34,045 nt of DNA from an uncultured Alphaproteobacteria bacterium (GTDB taxonomy: Bacteria > Pseudomonadota > Alphaproteobacteria > UBA7985 > CAJQQZ01): assembly GCA_905480575.1 (NCBI GenBank), contig CAJQQZ010000126.1:1-34045 (forward strand). Direction: 5' to 3'. The position numbers and the translations under genes are program-made. Below are positions 1-8,646 of the stretch, piece after piece. Every line of letters starts with the position of its first letter. The stretch's first letter is position 1. A model generated the notes under the pieces. The model was given only the letters and a program-made list of their open reading frames with translations. It searched no databases and had not been told where the DNA came from.

Positions 1-10
1 TATATAACCT

Positions 11-100
11 CTTGTCTCTCTGGGGTGCTTTGAGAAAAGCTGAGAATCAAACCCATAGAACCTGAACCGGCTAATACCGGCGGAGGAAGCTAGAGACGAG
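11..100 (+). promoter_or_regulatory. TPP (thi-box) riboswitch
   Basis: The thi-box landmarks occur in order: the CTGAGA core at 40-45, an ACCTGAACC segment around 60-68 and a GGCTAATACCGG hairpin at 69-80. A closing stem P1 can be drawn between CTTGTCTCT (11-19) and AGAGACGAG (92-100), nine pairs including one G-T. It lies 80 bases upstream of thiB, so it should repress the thiamine transporter when thiamine pyrophosphate is plentiful. No strong intrinsic terminator follows, so control at translation initiation (SD at about 165-171) is more likely, but that is inferred. Confidence 0.93.
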
Positions 101-179
101 AACGGTCTTTTGCTGGCCGCCCTCGCCCCCTTGATTTTACCGCCGCAGCCCTTGTTGATTTACTACAGGAGCAGCGCTC

Positions 180-1187
180 ATGAAACGCTTTACGAATCTC
201 GGCCTCGCCGCCGTATTATCTCTCACGGCCAACATTGCCGTTGCCGAAGAGAAACCAACCCTCACCGTCTATACCTACGACGCGTTCGCAGCAGAATGGG
301 GACCGGCCCCAGCAATCAAAACAGCGTTCGAAGCGGAGTGTAACTGCACTCTCGAATTCGTTGCCGCGGACTCGTCCATCGGGATCCTGCGCAAGTTACA
401 GTTGGAAGGTGACAGCACCGAAGCCGATGTCGCTTTAGGTCTGGACACAAATCTGACGGCAGAAGCCGGTGCGACTGGCCTCTTTATGGAACACGGCGCG
501 GACTTGTCATCACTCGAACTGCCGATTGCCTGGGAAGACACAACATTCCTGCCTTTCGACTATGGCTACTTCTCCTTCGTTTATAATTCTGAGGCCGTTG
601 CCAACCCGCCGAAGTCTTTCGAAGAACTGGCCGCGATGGACGACGATTTCAAAATCGTGATCCAGGATCCACGCTCCTCAACACCTGGACTGGGACTAAT
701 GTTGTGGGTCAAGGCGCTGTACGGCGATGAAGCACCAGCCATCTGGTCTAAAATCGCACCGAAAATCCTGACCGTCACCAAAGGCTGGTCTGATGCTTAT
801 GGTATCTTCCTGAAAGGCGAGGCCGAGATGGTCCTCTCCTACACGACCTCGCCCGCTTACCACCTGATCGCGGAAGAAGACGCCCGTTTCAAGTCCGCCG
901 GATTTGACGAAGGCCACTATATGCAAGTTGAGGTCGCCTCCATCGTTCAATCAACCGACCAACCAGTGCTAGCCAAAGACTTCATGCAGTTCATTTTGGA
1001 AGCTGGTTTCCAAGGCGCAATCCCAACTGGCAACTGGATGTATCCAGCCACAGGTGCTGCAGGCGACCTGCCTGCCGGTTACGAGACCATGCATGTGCCA
1101 AGCAAAGCCTTGTTGCTCTCTGGTGAAGACGTCAATGCCAACCGCAGGGCCTGGACCGAGGAGTTTCTGGAGGCGATAGGTCAGTAG
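180..1187 (+). CDS. thiB: Thiamine ABC transporter, periplasmic substrate-binding protein
   Basis: A 335-residue periplasmic binding protein that captures thiamine or its phosphates and delivers them to ThiPQ. The first 22 or so residues form a signal peptide ending in AVAEE. The mature start, KPTLTVYTYDAF, is the usual ThiB beginning, and the length matches the family (about 330). The ATG at 180 is preceded by CAGGAG at a suitable distance. The riboswitch upstream and the permease and ATPase genes downstream support the assignment. The 331-base gap before thiP is unusual, because thiBPQ genes are normally packed closely; a palindromic repeat fills part of it. Confidence 0.93.
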   Translation: MKRFTNLGLAAVLSLTANIAVAEEKPTLTVYTYDAFAAEWGPAPAIKTAFEAECNCTLEFVAADSSIGILRKLQLEGDSTEADVALGLDTNLTAEAGATGLFMEHGADLSSLELPIAWEDTTFLPFDYGYFSFVYNSEAVANPPKSFEELAAMDDDFKIVIQDPRSSTPGLGLMLWVKALYGDEAPAIWSKIAPKILTVTKGWSDAYGIFLKGEAEMVLSYTTSPAYHLIAEEDARFKSAGFDEGHYMQVEVASIVQSTDQPVLAKDFMQFILEAGFQGAIPTGNWMYPATGAAGDLPAGYETMHVPSKALLLSGEDVNANRRAWTEEFLEAIGQ

Positions 1188-1231
1188 ACAAGAAGCCGAG
1201 GCGGTTTCACCTTGCTCTCACTCACCCCTCA

Positions 1232-1323
1232 CGTCATCCCGGAATTCTCAAAGAGAATATCCGGGATCTCTGTTGAGGCGGCGCTCTATGCCAACAAGAT
1301 CCTGGGTCAAGCCAAGGATGACG
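1232..1323. repeat. Palindromic intergenic element inside the thi operon
   Basis: The element begins CGTCATCC (1232-1239) and ends GGATGACG (1316-1323), a perfect 8-base terminal inverted repeat. Inside are two hairpins: TCCCGGA-ATTCTC pairing with GAGAAT-A-TCCGGGA at about 1237-1266, and ATCCTGG pairing with CCAAGGAT at about 1299-1319. A shorter relative occurs at 18565-18604. The 331-base gap 1188-1518 holds this element plus unremarkable sequence. A 104-codon open frame crosses it from a TTG at 1212, but its first part is just translated repeat. The transcript of thiPQ must pass through the element. Confidence 0.8.
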
Positions 1324-1518
1324 TTTGGGGATGGAGTCTAGTGTGCGCCGAACCAACGATAGCCTACTTCCCCGCACTTGTTGTGGGGCCTACTTTTCCT
1401 CAAACGCTATACGAACAAGGAACCGCTGAATTCGCTAATCTCTACAACTTTTCCGCCTCCCGCCTAGCTGACGAGTGGACCCCGGTCTTCCGCTACGCTC
1501 CAACCGGGGAAGCAGCTA

Positions 1519-3135
1519 GTGTTTAACCGCAAACGCTTTACCCTTTCCCTGACCCTCGGCATTCTAACCGCTGCCGTTCTGATAGGGATAATCGCACTCT
1601 TCCTCATTCTGTTGCTCATAGAAGGTGGAAGCGACCTGACGGCACCGAATAAGAAAATCTGGCGTATCCTTGGCTTCACGGCCTTCCAAGCTGGCCTCTC
1701 AACACTGTTATCATTAGCGATTGGGATCACCCTCGCCTGGGCGCTCTCTCACAAATCTCTGTTTTTCGGCAGAAGTGTTCTCATCGCTCTTCTTTCTGTG
1801 GCAATGGTCCTGCCAACTTTGGTTGCAGTCTTGGGACTGGTAACCGTTTGGGGCCGGAGAGGATGGTTCAATGAAGTTCTCTCCACTCTAGACCTGACAT
1901 CGGGCACCTGGATCTACGGCCTCGGCGGCATTCTGCTCGCCCATTCTTACTTAAACGCCCCTTTCATGGCGCGCAGCCTGCTGCAAAGATTGGAAGGCAT
2001 ACCAGCTGAGCAACGCAAGCTGTCCCAAAGCCTCGGGCTAACACCCTGGCAAAGGTTCCGCTTTGTTGAGTGGGCTGCTATCAAAGGCAGCTTGCCAGCG
2101 CTCTGTTCAACAGTGTTCTTGCTGTGCTTCACCTCCTTCGCAATCGTTCTGACTTTGGGTGGATCATCAAAATACAACACGTTAGAGGTCGCGATTTATG
2201 AAGCGATCAAACTTGATTTTGACCTACCACACGCCGTCATCCTTGCGTTGATGCAGCTCGCGGTTTGCGCTCTTTTAGTGTCGGTAGCATCGACCTTCCG
2301 ACTATCATCAAATGCCATCGACCAACGCCGTTTTAACTTGGTGTGGAAAGAACCAAGATTAACGGCTTTCGCACAAGGCCTGATCATTGTGCTTTTCGCC
2401 GCTTTCTTCCTGGCACCCTTGGTTGCTATTCTGACCGACGGGATCAACGCCGATCTGCTGTCACTGTTCAGTTCATCCTTGTTCCTTAAAACGAGTTTCA
2501 ACTCGCTCGCTCTCGCAACGGCATCGGCTTTTTTGACCATCTCGCTCGCGATGCTGTTGGTAAAAGCACGCGTCAACACCCTGGCCCCATTGAGGCTCAA
2601 ACAAAGCAAAAGCAGTTTAGCGTTGAGACAGGTCCTGTCATTTTCAGGCTCAGTTTACCTGGCTGTACCTTCTTTGGTTATGGCCTTTGGTTTCTTCTTG
2701 TTGGCCCGCAGCCTGTTCAGCTCGATCTATCTGGTTGCCCCCTTCGCACTTGTCATCGCTAATGCGCTGCTCGCCTTGCCGTTCGCATTGGCCGTGTTGG
2801 GACCAGCAATCGAGAAAGTAACAGTTAAAGACGACCGCCTCGCGTTCTCCCTCGGTTTGTCGGGTTGGTCCCGTTGGCGATTACTTGAGTGGCCCTTGAT
2901 CAAGCCTGAGCTAACCTTTGTCGCCGCTTTATCCTTCTGCTTCTCATTGGGGGACTTCGGCATCATCGCGCTGTTTGGCACGCAAGACTTTGCCACTCTC
3001 CCGTGGCTACTCTATCAAAAGATGGGCTCTTACCGCACGGATGAAGCCGCCGCTATCGCCTTGGTTTTGCTAACCATAACGCTGCTCGTATTCCTGGCTG
3101 TGCCACAAATGAGAAAGGGCAACCCCCATGCTTGA
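1519..3135 (+). CDS. thiP: Thiamine ABC transporter, permease protein
   Basis: A 538-residue inner-membrane permease, the usual ThiP length, with two homologous binding-protein-dependent transport halves (roughly residues 45-250 and 320-530). Each carries an EAA-like cytoplasmic loop, for example LSQSLGLTPWQRFRFVEW in the first half and LAFSLGLSGWSRWRLLEW in the second. About twelve membrane segments can be drawn. The start is a GTG at 1519, preceded by GGGGAAG; I see no better upstream start in frame. Its end overlaps the thiQ start by eight bases, so the two are translationally coupled. Confidence 0.92.
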   Translation: MFNRKRFTLSLTLGILTAAVLIGIIALFLILLLIEGGSDLTAPNKKIWRILGFTAFQAGLSTLLSLAIGITLAWALSHKSLFFGRSVLIALLSVAMVLPTLVAVLGLVTVWGRRGWFNEVLSTLDLTSGTWIYGLGGILLAHSYLNAPFMARSLLQRLEGIPAEQRKLSQSLGLTPWQRFRFVEWAAIKGSLPALCSTVFLLCFTSFAIVLTLGGSSKYNTLEVAIYEAIKLDFDLPHAVILALMQLAVCALLVSVASTFRLSSNAIDQRRFNLVWKEPRLTAFAQGLIIVLFAAFFLAPLVAILTDGINADLLSLFSSSLFLKTSFNSLALATASAFLTISLAMLLVKARVNTLAPLRLKQSKSSLALRQVLSFSGSVYLAVPSLVMAFGFFLLARSLFSSIYLVAPFALVIANALLALPFALAVLGPAIEKVTVKDDRLAFSLGLSGWSRWRLLEWPLIKPELTFVAALSFCFSLGDFGIIALFGTQDFATLPWLLYQKMGSYRTDEAAAIALVLLTITLLVFLAVPQMRKGNPHA

Positions 3136-3781
3136 GGTCAAAAATCTGGTGTTTCGACACCCGGGGCAATCACAGGATTACAAATTCGAGCTTTCCATTG
3201 CGGCCGGAGAAATCCTCGGCCTGACCGGCAAGAGCGGATCGGGAAAGTCAACGCTGCTGGATCTCATCGCGGGTTTCCTGATGCCGGTTTCAGGTGACGT
3301 TATGATCGGGGGTCAAAGCCTGCTGCCCCTACCACCGGAAGACCGTCCGCTGACCATTCTCTTTCAAAAGAACAACCTCTTTGATCACATAACCGCAGCC
3401 CAAAACGTCGGCTTGGGCATCAACACCAGCCTCCGGCTTACCGCTACTCAGCAGAATCAAGTCGATCAAGCTCTGGATCGCGTGGGCTTAGCAGCCGCGG
3501 CCAATCAACGAGCCAGTTCTCTCTCCGGTGGCGAACAACAACGCATCGCCCTCGCCCGTTCACTGGTCAGAAACAAACCAGTGCTCTTGCTCGACGAACC
3601 CTTCAGCGCCCTAGACGCCGACACCAGAGCGGAGATGTTGCAACTAGTCCGCGAGATCGTTGACGAGAAACAGCTGGCCACGCTGATGGTGACCCATGAT
3701 CCAAAAGATTGCGAGGCTTTAGGGGCTACGAAAACCACTCTCCTGCAGGGGAAAAAGAGCCTTACATTTGCACAAAAATGA
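3128..3781 (+). CDS. thiQ: Thiamine ABC transporter, ATP-binding protein
   Basis: A 217-residue ABC ATPase that powers ThiBP. All nucleotide-binding motifs are present in order: Walker A GKSGSGKST near residue 35, Q-loop LFQKNN near 78, signature LSGGEQQRIALARSL near 133, Walker B VLLLDEPFSALD near 156, and H-loop THD near 190. The short length, without a C-terminal regulatory domain, is typical of ThiQ. The ATG lies inside the end of thiP. No convincing terminator is visible in the 68 bases that follow. Confidence 0.92.
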   Translation: MLEVKNLVFRHPGQSQDYKFELSIAAGEILGLTGKSGSGKSTLLDLIAGFLMPVSGDVMIGGQSLLPLPPEDRPLTILFQKNNLFDHITAAQNVGLGINTSLRLTATQQNQVDQALDRVGLAAAANQRASSLSGGEQQRIALARSLVRNKPVLLLDEPFSALDADTRAEMLQLVREIVDEKQLATLMVTHDPKDCEALGATKTTLLQGKKSLTFAQK

Positions 3782-3849
3782 TGCTCCTAAAGACTCTGGT
3801 TTGCACGACCAACAGGCAAAAGGGCTCTTACCAAAAATAGGGCCAGCCA

Positions 3850-4443
3850 ATGCTAAACTTGAAGGTTACATTTTTACTCATCCTTGCAGACTTGTTGGTC
3901 GTCTTCCTATTGTTCTACCTCGTTGATCTTTGCCCAAGGAGAACCACCGACAAAGCAAGCTGGAAACGAACAAAGAAAAGGGTCTTTTGGATCTTTGTCA
4001 GCTTCGGACCTTTGGTTGGTTGCATAACGATGGTCCTTACATCCTGGACAGTTTTGGTGGCCACCGCACTCTATCAAGGCTCTGACCTTCATAGTGAAAT
4101 TTCTGAAACCCTAGGCATTTTAGTGTACATGCTCTACTTCGCACTTTTCGCCCTGCCGTTTGGTATCCCAATGGCTTATGCAACCGGCCTGATCCCCGCT
4201 ACTATCACGGCCTGTTGTGTCATGATTTGGTACAGCTACCGTGGAACAATGCCAGCATTTGCCCCCTTGTCCATTGCGCTGTTGATGGCCACCTTGACAG
4301 TCTGCCTTTTGACTGATCAGCTTGTAAGGTCTATCTTCCCAGGACAACTACTACCCAAGAAGCTAATCTCATATCCAATAATTGCTCTTACTCACTGTTT
4401 ACCTGCCTATGTTTGCTGGAGGTCGACGAGATGGATCTACTGA
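3850..4443 (+). CDS. Uncharacterised multi-pass membrane protein
   Basis: I do not recognise this 197-residue protein. Five or six hydrophobic segments are visible, at about residues 5-25, 46-70, 88-130 (probably two), 132-155 and 170-190, separated by a short basic loop (residues 29-45, rich in R and K). No catalytic motif stands out. It follows thiQ by 68 bases on the same strand and could be cotranscribed, but nothing links it to thiamine. The start ATG at 3850 has only a weak ribosome-binding site. Confidence 0.6.
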   Translation: MLNLKVTFLLILADLLVVFLLFYLVDLCPRRTTDKASWKRTKKRVFWIFVSFGPLVGCITMVLTSWTVLVATALYQGSDLHSEISETLGILVYMLYFALFALPFGIPMAYATGLIPATITACCVMIWYSYRGTMPAFAPLSIALLMATLTVCLLTDQLVRSIFPGQLLPKKLISYPIIALTHCLPAYVCWRSTRWIY

Positions 4444-4527
4444 ATAGACCTTGGCGGCTTACTATTTCGATTTCGTCAAACCATAACTGGGTCTTGAAAT
4501 TCGAGCACGAATCACCACTTTAAGCAT

Positions 4528-5088
4528 ATGAAGCGCAAAAAACTGGGGCCGTCCTTTTCCGACATTCAGGCAAACTTAAGCAAAGCCCGAAAGACCAATG
4601 GCCTGATTGGCTTATGCATAGCGGTTATCTTGGTGCCAATGGCAATCAACATCGTGACGACCGAACGCTCAAGGATTGATCCACGGTCCAATCATCCGCC
4701 TTTGCGGATCGCCAAAGAACTGGTCATCTATAAATACAATAAACGCAACTACTATTGCTCGCAAAGAATCGAAGACAAACAACAACTTCTTGATTGCAGA
4801 AAGAAGGGAATTACTTTCAATTTCCCTTACAATTCTCACAATGTAAGTTGTGAAATGGGCGGCATAACCTTGACCCAGGTCTTTAGTGCCACAAACGTAA
4901 GTTTCGATTGTTTGCCTTCAAAGAGACTGCATCCAGATCAAAATCTGGTTTTCAGGTTGCGTAGTCTGAACAATATCAACAACTATTCAATTGCTTTCAC
5001 TAGTCGAACTCAAGATCAAAATGATGAGCGATTTGAACATCGCGCTGGACTGGTTTTCTTCGATGTTGGGCTAAGGTCTTTAAACTAA
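4528..5088 (+). CDS. Uncharacterised protein with one N-terminal membrane anchor
   Basis: A 186-residue protein of unknown function. A basic N-terminus is followed by one hydrophobic helix at about residues 25-43, so residues 45-186 are probably periplasmic. That part has four cysteines (77, 90, 108, 128), enough for two disulfides, and looks beta-rich. No family motif is recognised. It starts 84 bases after the preceding membrane protein on the same strand and stops three bases before the convergent GlcG-like gene. The start at 4528 lacks a strong SD. Confidence 0.6.
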   Translation: MKRKKLGPSFSDIQANLSKARKTNGLIGLCIAVILVPMAINIVTTERSRIDPRSNHPPLRIAKELVIYKYNKRNYYCSQRIEDKQQLLDCRKKGITFNFPYNSHNVSCEMGGITLTQVFSATNVSFDCLPSKRLHPDQNLVFRLRSLNNINNYSIAFTSRTQDQNDERFEHRAGLVFFDVGLRSLN

Positions 5089-5091
5089 CCC

Positions 5092-5517
5092 TCACCCACC
5101 ATCGGCCACTAGACCAACAGCTTCAATGCCTGCAATCGCGGCGATTTCGTCGTTGTCGGAATTGTCGCCGGTCACACCGACGGCACCGATGATTTTGCCA
5201 TCTTCTTTGACGAGGACACCGCCAGGGACTGGCACGAGGGAACCGTTGGACAAAGCATTGATTGACTGCACAAAGTAAGCCTGTTGTTCGGCGCGTGCGC
5301 CCAGCGCTCTGGAACCTATGCCCATAGAGATCGCACCCTTGGCTTTGCCGATGGCAATGTCGGGGCGAAGGGTTGAAGAATTGTCTTCACGCGCTAGCGC
5401 TACCAGATGCCCACCGGCATCCAAAACGGCAACAGTCAAAGGATTGAAGCCCATTTCACTGCCTTTTGCGCGCGCGGCTGCGATCATCTTTTGTGCTGTG
5501 TCCAGTGTAAGAGCCAT
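5092..5517 (-). CDS. GlcG/HbpS family heme-binding-like protein
   Basis: A 141-residue protein of the GlcG/HbpS (DUF336) family. The family pattern is clear: an N-terminal helix, AVLDAGGHLVALAREDNSS around residues 31-48, an IAIGKAKGA helix, PVPGGVLVKEDGKIIGAVGVTG at about 97-117, and a C-terminal alanine-rich helix ending AVGLV. Members bind heme or corrinoids, or act as accessory proteins beside oxidative enzymes; the role here is unknown. The ATG at 5517 is preceded by GCAGGAA. It lies 90 bases downstream of the SDR gene on the same strand and may form an operon with it. Confidence 0.82.
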   Translation of the reverse strand: MALTLDTAQKMIAAARAKGSEMGFNPLTVAVLDAGGHLVALAREDNSSTLRPDIAIGKAKGAISMGIGSRALGARAEQQAYFVQSINALSNGSLVPVPGGVLVKEDGKIIGAVGVTGDNSDNDEIAAIAGIEAVGLVADGG

Positions 5518-5607
5518 GGTTCCTGCTTTCGCTAAATTTGTGTCTGCAGTTCCCTAGGCAGTGCATCAAGCGAGAACAAGCCCCTATCCCAGATGGCGAA
5601 ATCCTGC

Positions 5608-6414
5608 TTATTGCGCCGTCCAGCCACCGTCCAGCGGAATAGCCGCTCCGGTCATGTTGTGCGCCACGGGGCTGCACAACCACAAAGCCAAAGCACCGAT
5701 CTCATCAGGTGACGATGTGCGCTGGCTGGGCTGCTTTTCAGACAACAAATCCGCCACGCCAGCTTCCCGGTCGCCGCCATATTTTTTCGCCCTCGCCGCA
5801 ACCTGAGGCTCGATCAAGCTTGTTTCTACCCAGCCTGGGCAGATGCAATTGACTGTAACACCGCCAGAGGCTTTGTTCCCTCGGTTAGCATATTCCAATG
5901 CCGACACACGGCTGAGCCCAACGAGGCCAAACTTTGAAGCTACATAGGGTGCTTTGTTAACCGATGCCACCAGGCCATGGACCGAGGAGATATTGATCAC
6001 ACGACCATAGCCGCGCTCCGCCATCACTGGCAAGGCATGACGCATGGTGTGAAAGGCAGCTGAGAGGTTGATTGACAGAACCCGGTCCCAGATCTCTGGC
6101 GTTGCGTCTTCCATGCTGACCGTTTCCTGGACCCCAGCGTTGTTGACCAGAATATCACAACCGCCCCAGTCCTGGACTTTTGCCATCAGATTGTTGATGG
6201 CGTCACTGTCTCTCAGGTCGCCATCAAAAAACCGCGCTTCCGTCGCACCACTTTCGAGAACCGCAGCAATAGCTTCGTCCTGTTGGGCTTTATCGGCTAA
6301 ACCGTGAATAGCCAGTCGCGCACCTTCTGACGCCAATGATTTAGCAATCGCCAGTCCAATTCCCTGAGCCGACCCTGTTACCAAAGCTGTTTTACCCGTC
6401 AGTTGTCCTGCCAT
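5608..6414 (-). CDS. bdhA: 3-hydroxybutyrate dehydrogenase-like short-chain dehydrogenase
   Basis: A 268-residue classical SDR. It shows the NAD(P)-binding TGSAQGIG at residues 14-21, the structural NNAG, the catalytic serine in INISSVHG and the YVASK Tyr-Lys pair. The C-terminus IPLDGGWTAQ is characteristic of NAD-dependent 3-hydroxybutyrate dehydrogenases, which interconvert D-3-hydroxybutyrate and acetoacetate in poly-hydroxybutyrate and ketone-body use. I chose the ATG at 6414 (MAGQLTGKT) because the frame upstream of it (to 6486) has no SDR similarity. It is divergent from the flavoprotein at 6585. Another SDR substrate remains possible. Confidence 0.8.
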   Translation of the reverse strand: MAGQLTGKTALVTGSAQGIGLAIAKSLASEGARLAIHGLADKAQQDEAIAAVLESGATEARFFDGDLRDSDAINNLMAKVQDWGGCDILVNNAGVQETVSMEDATPEIWDRVLSINLSAAFHTMRHALPVMAERGYGRVINISSVHGLVASVNKAPYVASKFGLVGLSRVSALEYANRGNKASGGVTVNCICPGWVETSLIEPQVAARAKKYGGDREAGVADLLSEKQPSQRTSSPDEIGALALWLCSPVAHNMTGAAIPLDGGWTAQ

Positions 6415-6584
6415 GATGATTTCCCGCTTGATGAGTATGAAGAAGTCGGAACTATAAGCAATATGGGTCGCGGCGGCACCGTCCAAAATGCCACAGAGCG
6501 CCTACTCTCCATGAGACCAACACTTGTGATTTTCGCCCGCCAACTTATAGATAAAAGGAACGCCCCTTACAGCAGTGCCGCACT

Positions 6585-8567
6585 ATGACCGCCTACAAAC
6601 ATCTTTTTTCGCCTGTTCAGCTACGTCACAAAACGCTGAAGAATCGTGTCGTCTTTGGGGCGCACACTGCCAACATGGCAAAGGACGGCCTGCCGGGGGA
6701 CCAACATCTGGGGTACTATAGAGAGCGCGCGCTTGGTGGCGCGGGCATGATGGTGATTGAGCCTGTACCCGTTCATGAGGCCGCTATCCTGACGCGAGGC
6801 AATTTCCGGCCGAACGACGACGCGGTCATTCCAGGCTTCCGACGCATCACCGAGGCGGTGCAGGCAGAAGGCACTGTCATCCTGCAACAGCTCTATCATG
6901 TCGGTCAACACAGCGACGCCGACAATGCTTACTTCCCTGGCTGGTCACCGTCGGGCCTGCCCTCCTACCACGACAGCGACGGCAGCCACGCCATGACTGC
7001 GGCAGAGATTGAAGAAACCATCGAAGGTTTTGTCCAGTCAGCACGGCGTTGTTTTGAGGCTGGCTTTGACGGTGTCGAAGTCTGGGCAGCTTACCATTCG
7101 ATGCTCGATCAATTTTGGACACCCTGGTCGAACCGACGCGACGACCAGTGGGGCGGCACTCTTGAAAACCGCACCCGCATGTCGATGGAGGTCATCCGCC
7201 GGATCAGGAAACTCTGCGGTGAAGACTTTATCATCGGCCTGGCGATATCCTATCAACCCGGTGTCGAGGTGCATTTGCAGGAAGAAGCGCTGAGCGAGAT
7301 CATCGCGCTGCACGACGCAACCGGCATGATCGACTATGTGACCGTTGGTTACGGGTCTTACTTTGATTTCACCAAGATTATTCCGAACTTCACCACTGCA
7401 GAGAAGACAACCGTCGATCTAACAACGGCCCTCAAATCATCAGTTAAACAGGCCTTGATCACCAGCGAAGGCCACATTCGCACGCCCGATAATGCCGAGG
7501 CTGTGTTGAGTGCCGGACAAGCCGACCTGGTCTCCATCGTTCGTGGCCAGATCGCTGATCCGCACTGGGCCAATAAAGCCAAGGACGCGCGACCAGAAGA
7601 CATTCGCGGCTGCCTGTCCTGCAACCAGATGTGTTGGGGCCGGCGTTATCGCGATTACTGGATTTCCTGTGTCGTGAACCCTTCTGTTGGGCGCGAGCAT
7701 GAATGGGGCGGTGATCGCTTCACGCCGGCTGAGAAGCCCAAGAAAGTGTTGGTCGTTGGTGGTGGGCCGGCAGGATTAGAGGCCGCCCGTGTCGCCGCTG
7801 AACGGGGGCATCAGGTGACCTTAGCCGAGGCCAGCGACAAGCTCGGCGGTCAGTACAGATTGGCAGGGTTACAGCCCCGCCGTACCCAAATCACCGACTT
7901 GATGGACTGGTTTGAGCGCCAACTGACCAAGCTGCAAGTCAAGATCGATTACAACTCCTATATCGAGGTCGAGGACATCAAAGATGGCGACTGGGATGAA
8001 GTGATCGTTGCAACCGGCTCATTGCCACCAGAGACCGGCTTCCAAAAAGCCCTGCCTCACTTGGAGACTTTGCCAGGGATTGAGCACGGTAACGTCTGGT
8101 CCGCAGAAGATGTCATGGGTAAAGCCGCAAGATTGGGCGAGCGCGTCATCGTCTTTGACCAAGGCGGCAATTGGCGCGGTGGTGGCACCGCCTGGCACCT
8201 GGCCGAAACAGGCCATAAAGTCACTGTTGTAACGCCGGATGCCATGGTCGGGTTTGAATTGCAACGCACCGCAACCGACTTTCACTTGCGGCAACGATTG
8301 GCGAAACTCGGCACAGACTTCATCACCGAAAGCGTGATTCTGGAATGGACGAGCGAAGGTGCAAAAATCCGCTCTCTCCTGACGGGAGAAGAAAGCTTCA
8401 TTGAGGCCAACAGCTTGGTCATGGCCACCACCAACCACGCCGTCGATGAGCTATCGAATGAACTAACAGCCCTAGATTACAACCACCACCTAATCGGCGA
8501 CGCCTCAGCCCCCCGCCAAGCACCCTACGCCATCTACGAAGGCCGGAAGATTGGGATGGGGGTTTAG
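6585..8567 (+). CDS. FMN/4Fe-4S/FAD oxidoreductase of the trimethylamine dehydrogenase / dienoyl-CoA reductase family
   Basis: A 660-residue cytoplasmic enzyme. Residues 1-335 form an OYE-like FMN barrel, starting HLFSPVQLRHKTLKNRVVF. A cluster motif with Cys343, Cys346, Cys350 and Cys362 (CxxCxxxC-x11-C) follows, then an FAD/NAD(P) domain with VVGGGPAG at about 390-397. The architecture matches trimethylamine dehydrogenase, dimethylglycine or stachydrine demethylases and FadH. The cysteine that holds FMN covalently in trimethylamine dehydrogenase is not visible in the KNRVVFGAH segment. The active-site loop reads VEVWAAYHSMLDQFW (residues 165-178) instead of the common HGAHGYL..QF type, so the substrate is uncertain. 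N-demethylation of a methylated amine or betaine is a fair guess. Confidence 0.88.
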   Translation: MTAYKHLFSPVQLRHKTLKNRVVFGAHTANMAKDGLPGDQHLGYYRERALGGAGMMVIEPVPVHEAAILTRGNFRPNDDAVIPGFRRITEAVQAEGTVILQQLYHVGQHSDADNAYFPGWSPSGLPSYHDSDGSHAMTAAEIEETIEGFVQSARRCFEAGFDGVEVWAAYHSMLDQFWTPWSNRRDDQWGGTLENRTRMSMEVIRRIRKLCGEDFIIGLAISYQPGVEVHLQEEALSEIIALHDATGMIDYVTVGYGSYFDFTKIIPNFTTAEKTTVDLTTALKSSVKQALITSEGHIRTPDNAEAVLSAGQADLVSIVRGQIADPHWANKAKDARPEDIRGCLSCNQMCWGRRYRDYWISCVVNPSVGREHEWGGDRFTPAEKPKKVLVVGGGPAGLEAARVAAERGHQVTLAEASDKLGGQYRLAGLQPRRTQITDLMDWFERQLTKLQVKIDYNSYIEVEDIKDGDWDEVIVATGSLPPETGFQKALPHLETLPGIEHGNVWSAEDVMGKAARLGERVIVFDQGGNWRGGGTAWHLAETGHKVTVVTPDAMVGFELQRTATDFHLRQRLAKLGTDFITESVILEWTSEGAKIRSLLTGEESFIEANSLVMATTNHAVDELSNELTALDYNHHLIGDASAPRQAPYAIYEGRKIGMGV

Positions 8568-8568
8568 G

Positions 8569-8607
8569 GAAAACTTCTCTTCATTCACAAGTGATGAATT
8601 GGTTTTC
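8569..8607. terminator. Inverted repeat between convergent genes, likely bidirectional terminator
   Basis: An outer arm GAAAAC (8569-8574) pairs with GTTTTC (8602-8607). An inner hairpin TTCA-T-TCAC / GTGATGAA (8580-8598) has a single bulged T. It starts just after the flavoprotein stop and lies before the convergent end of the Rieske-like gene, which fits a shared terminator. There is no long T run, so the call is moderate. Confidence 0.45.
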
Positions 8608-8646
8608 TCTAAAGGGAAAATGCTTGCTGCTAAAGGCCTCTGGCCG

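Noticed and set aside
1212-1526. 104-codon open frame between thiB and thiP
   Set aside because: It starts at a TTG without SD, its first third is translated palindromic repeat, and the rest has no recognisable domain.
4444-4527. Possible terminator after the membrane protein at 3850
   Set aside because: No stem of useful length followed by a T run could be drawn.
6415-6486. N-terminal extension of the SDR frame
   Set aside because: SDR similarity starts at MAGQLTGKT; the extra 24 codons lie in the divergent promoter region and lack a family match.
8019-8438. Minus-strand 139-codon frame inside the flavoprotein gene
   Set aside because: Antisense shadow of a well-supported flavoprotein coding region, with no recognisable domain.
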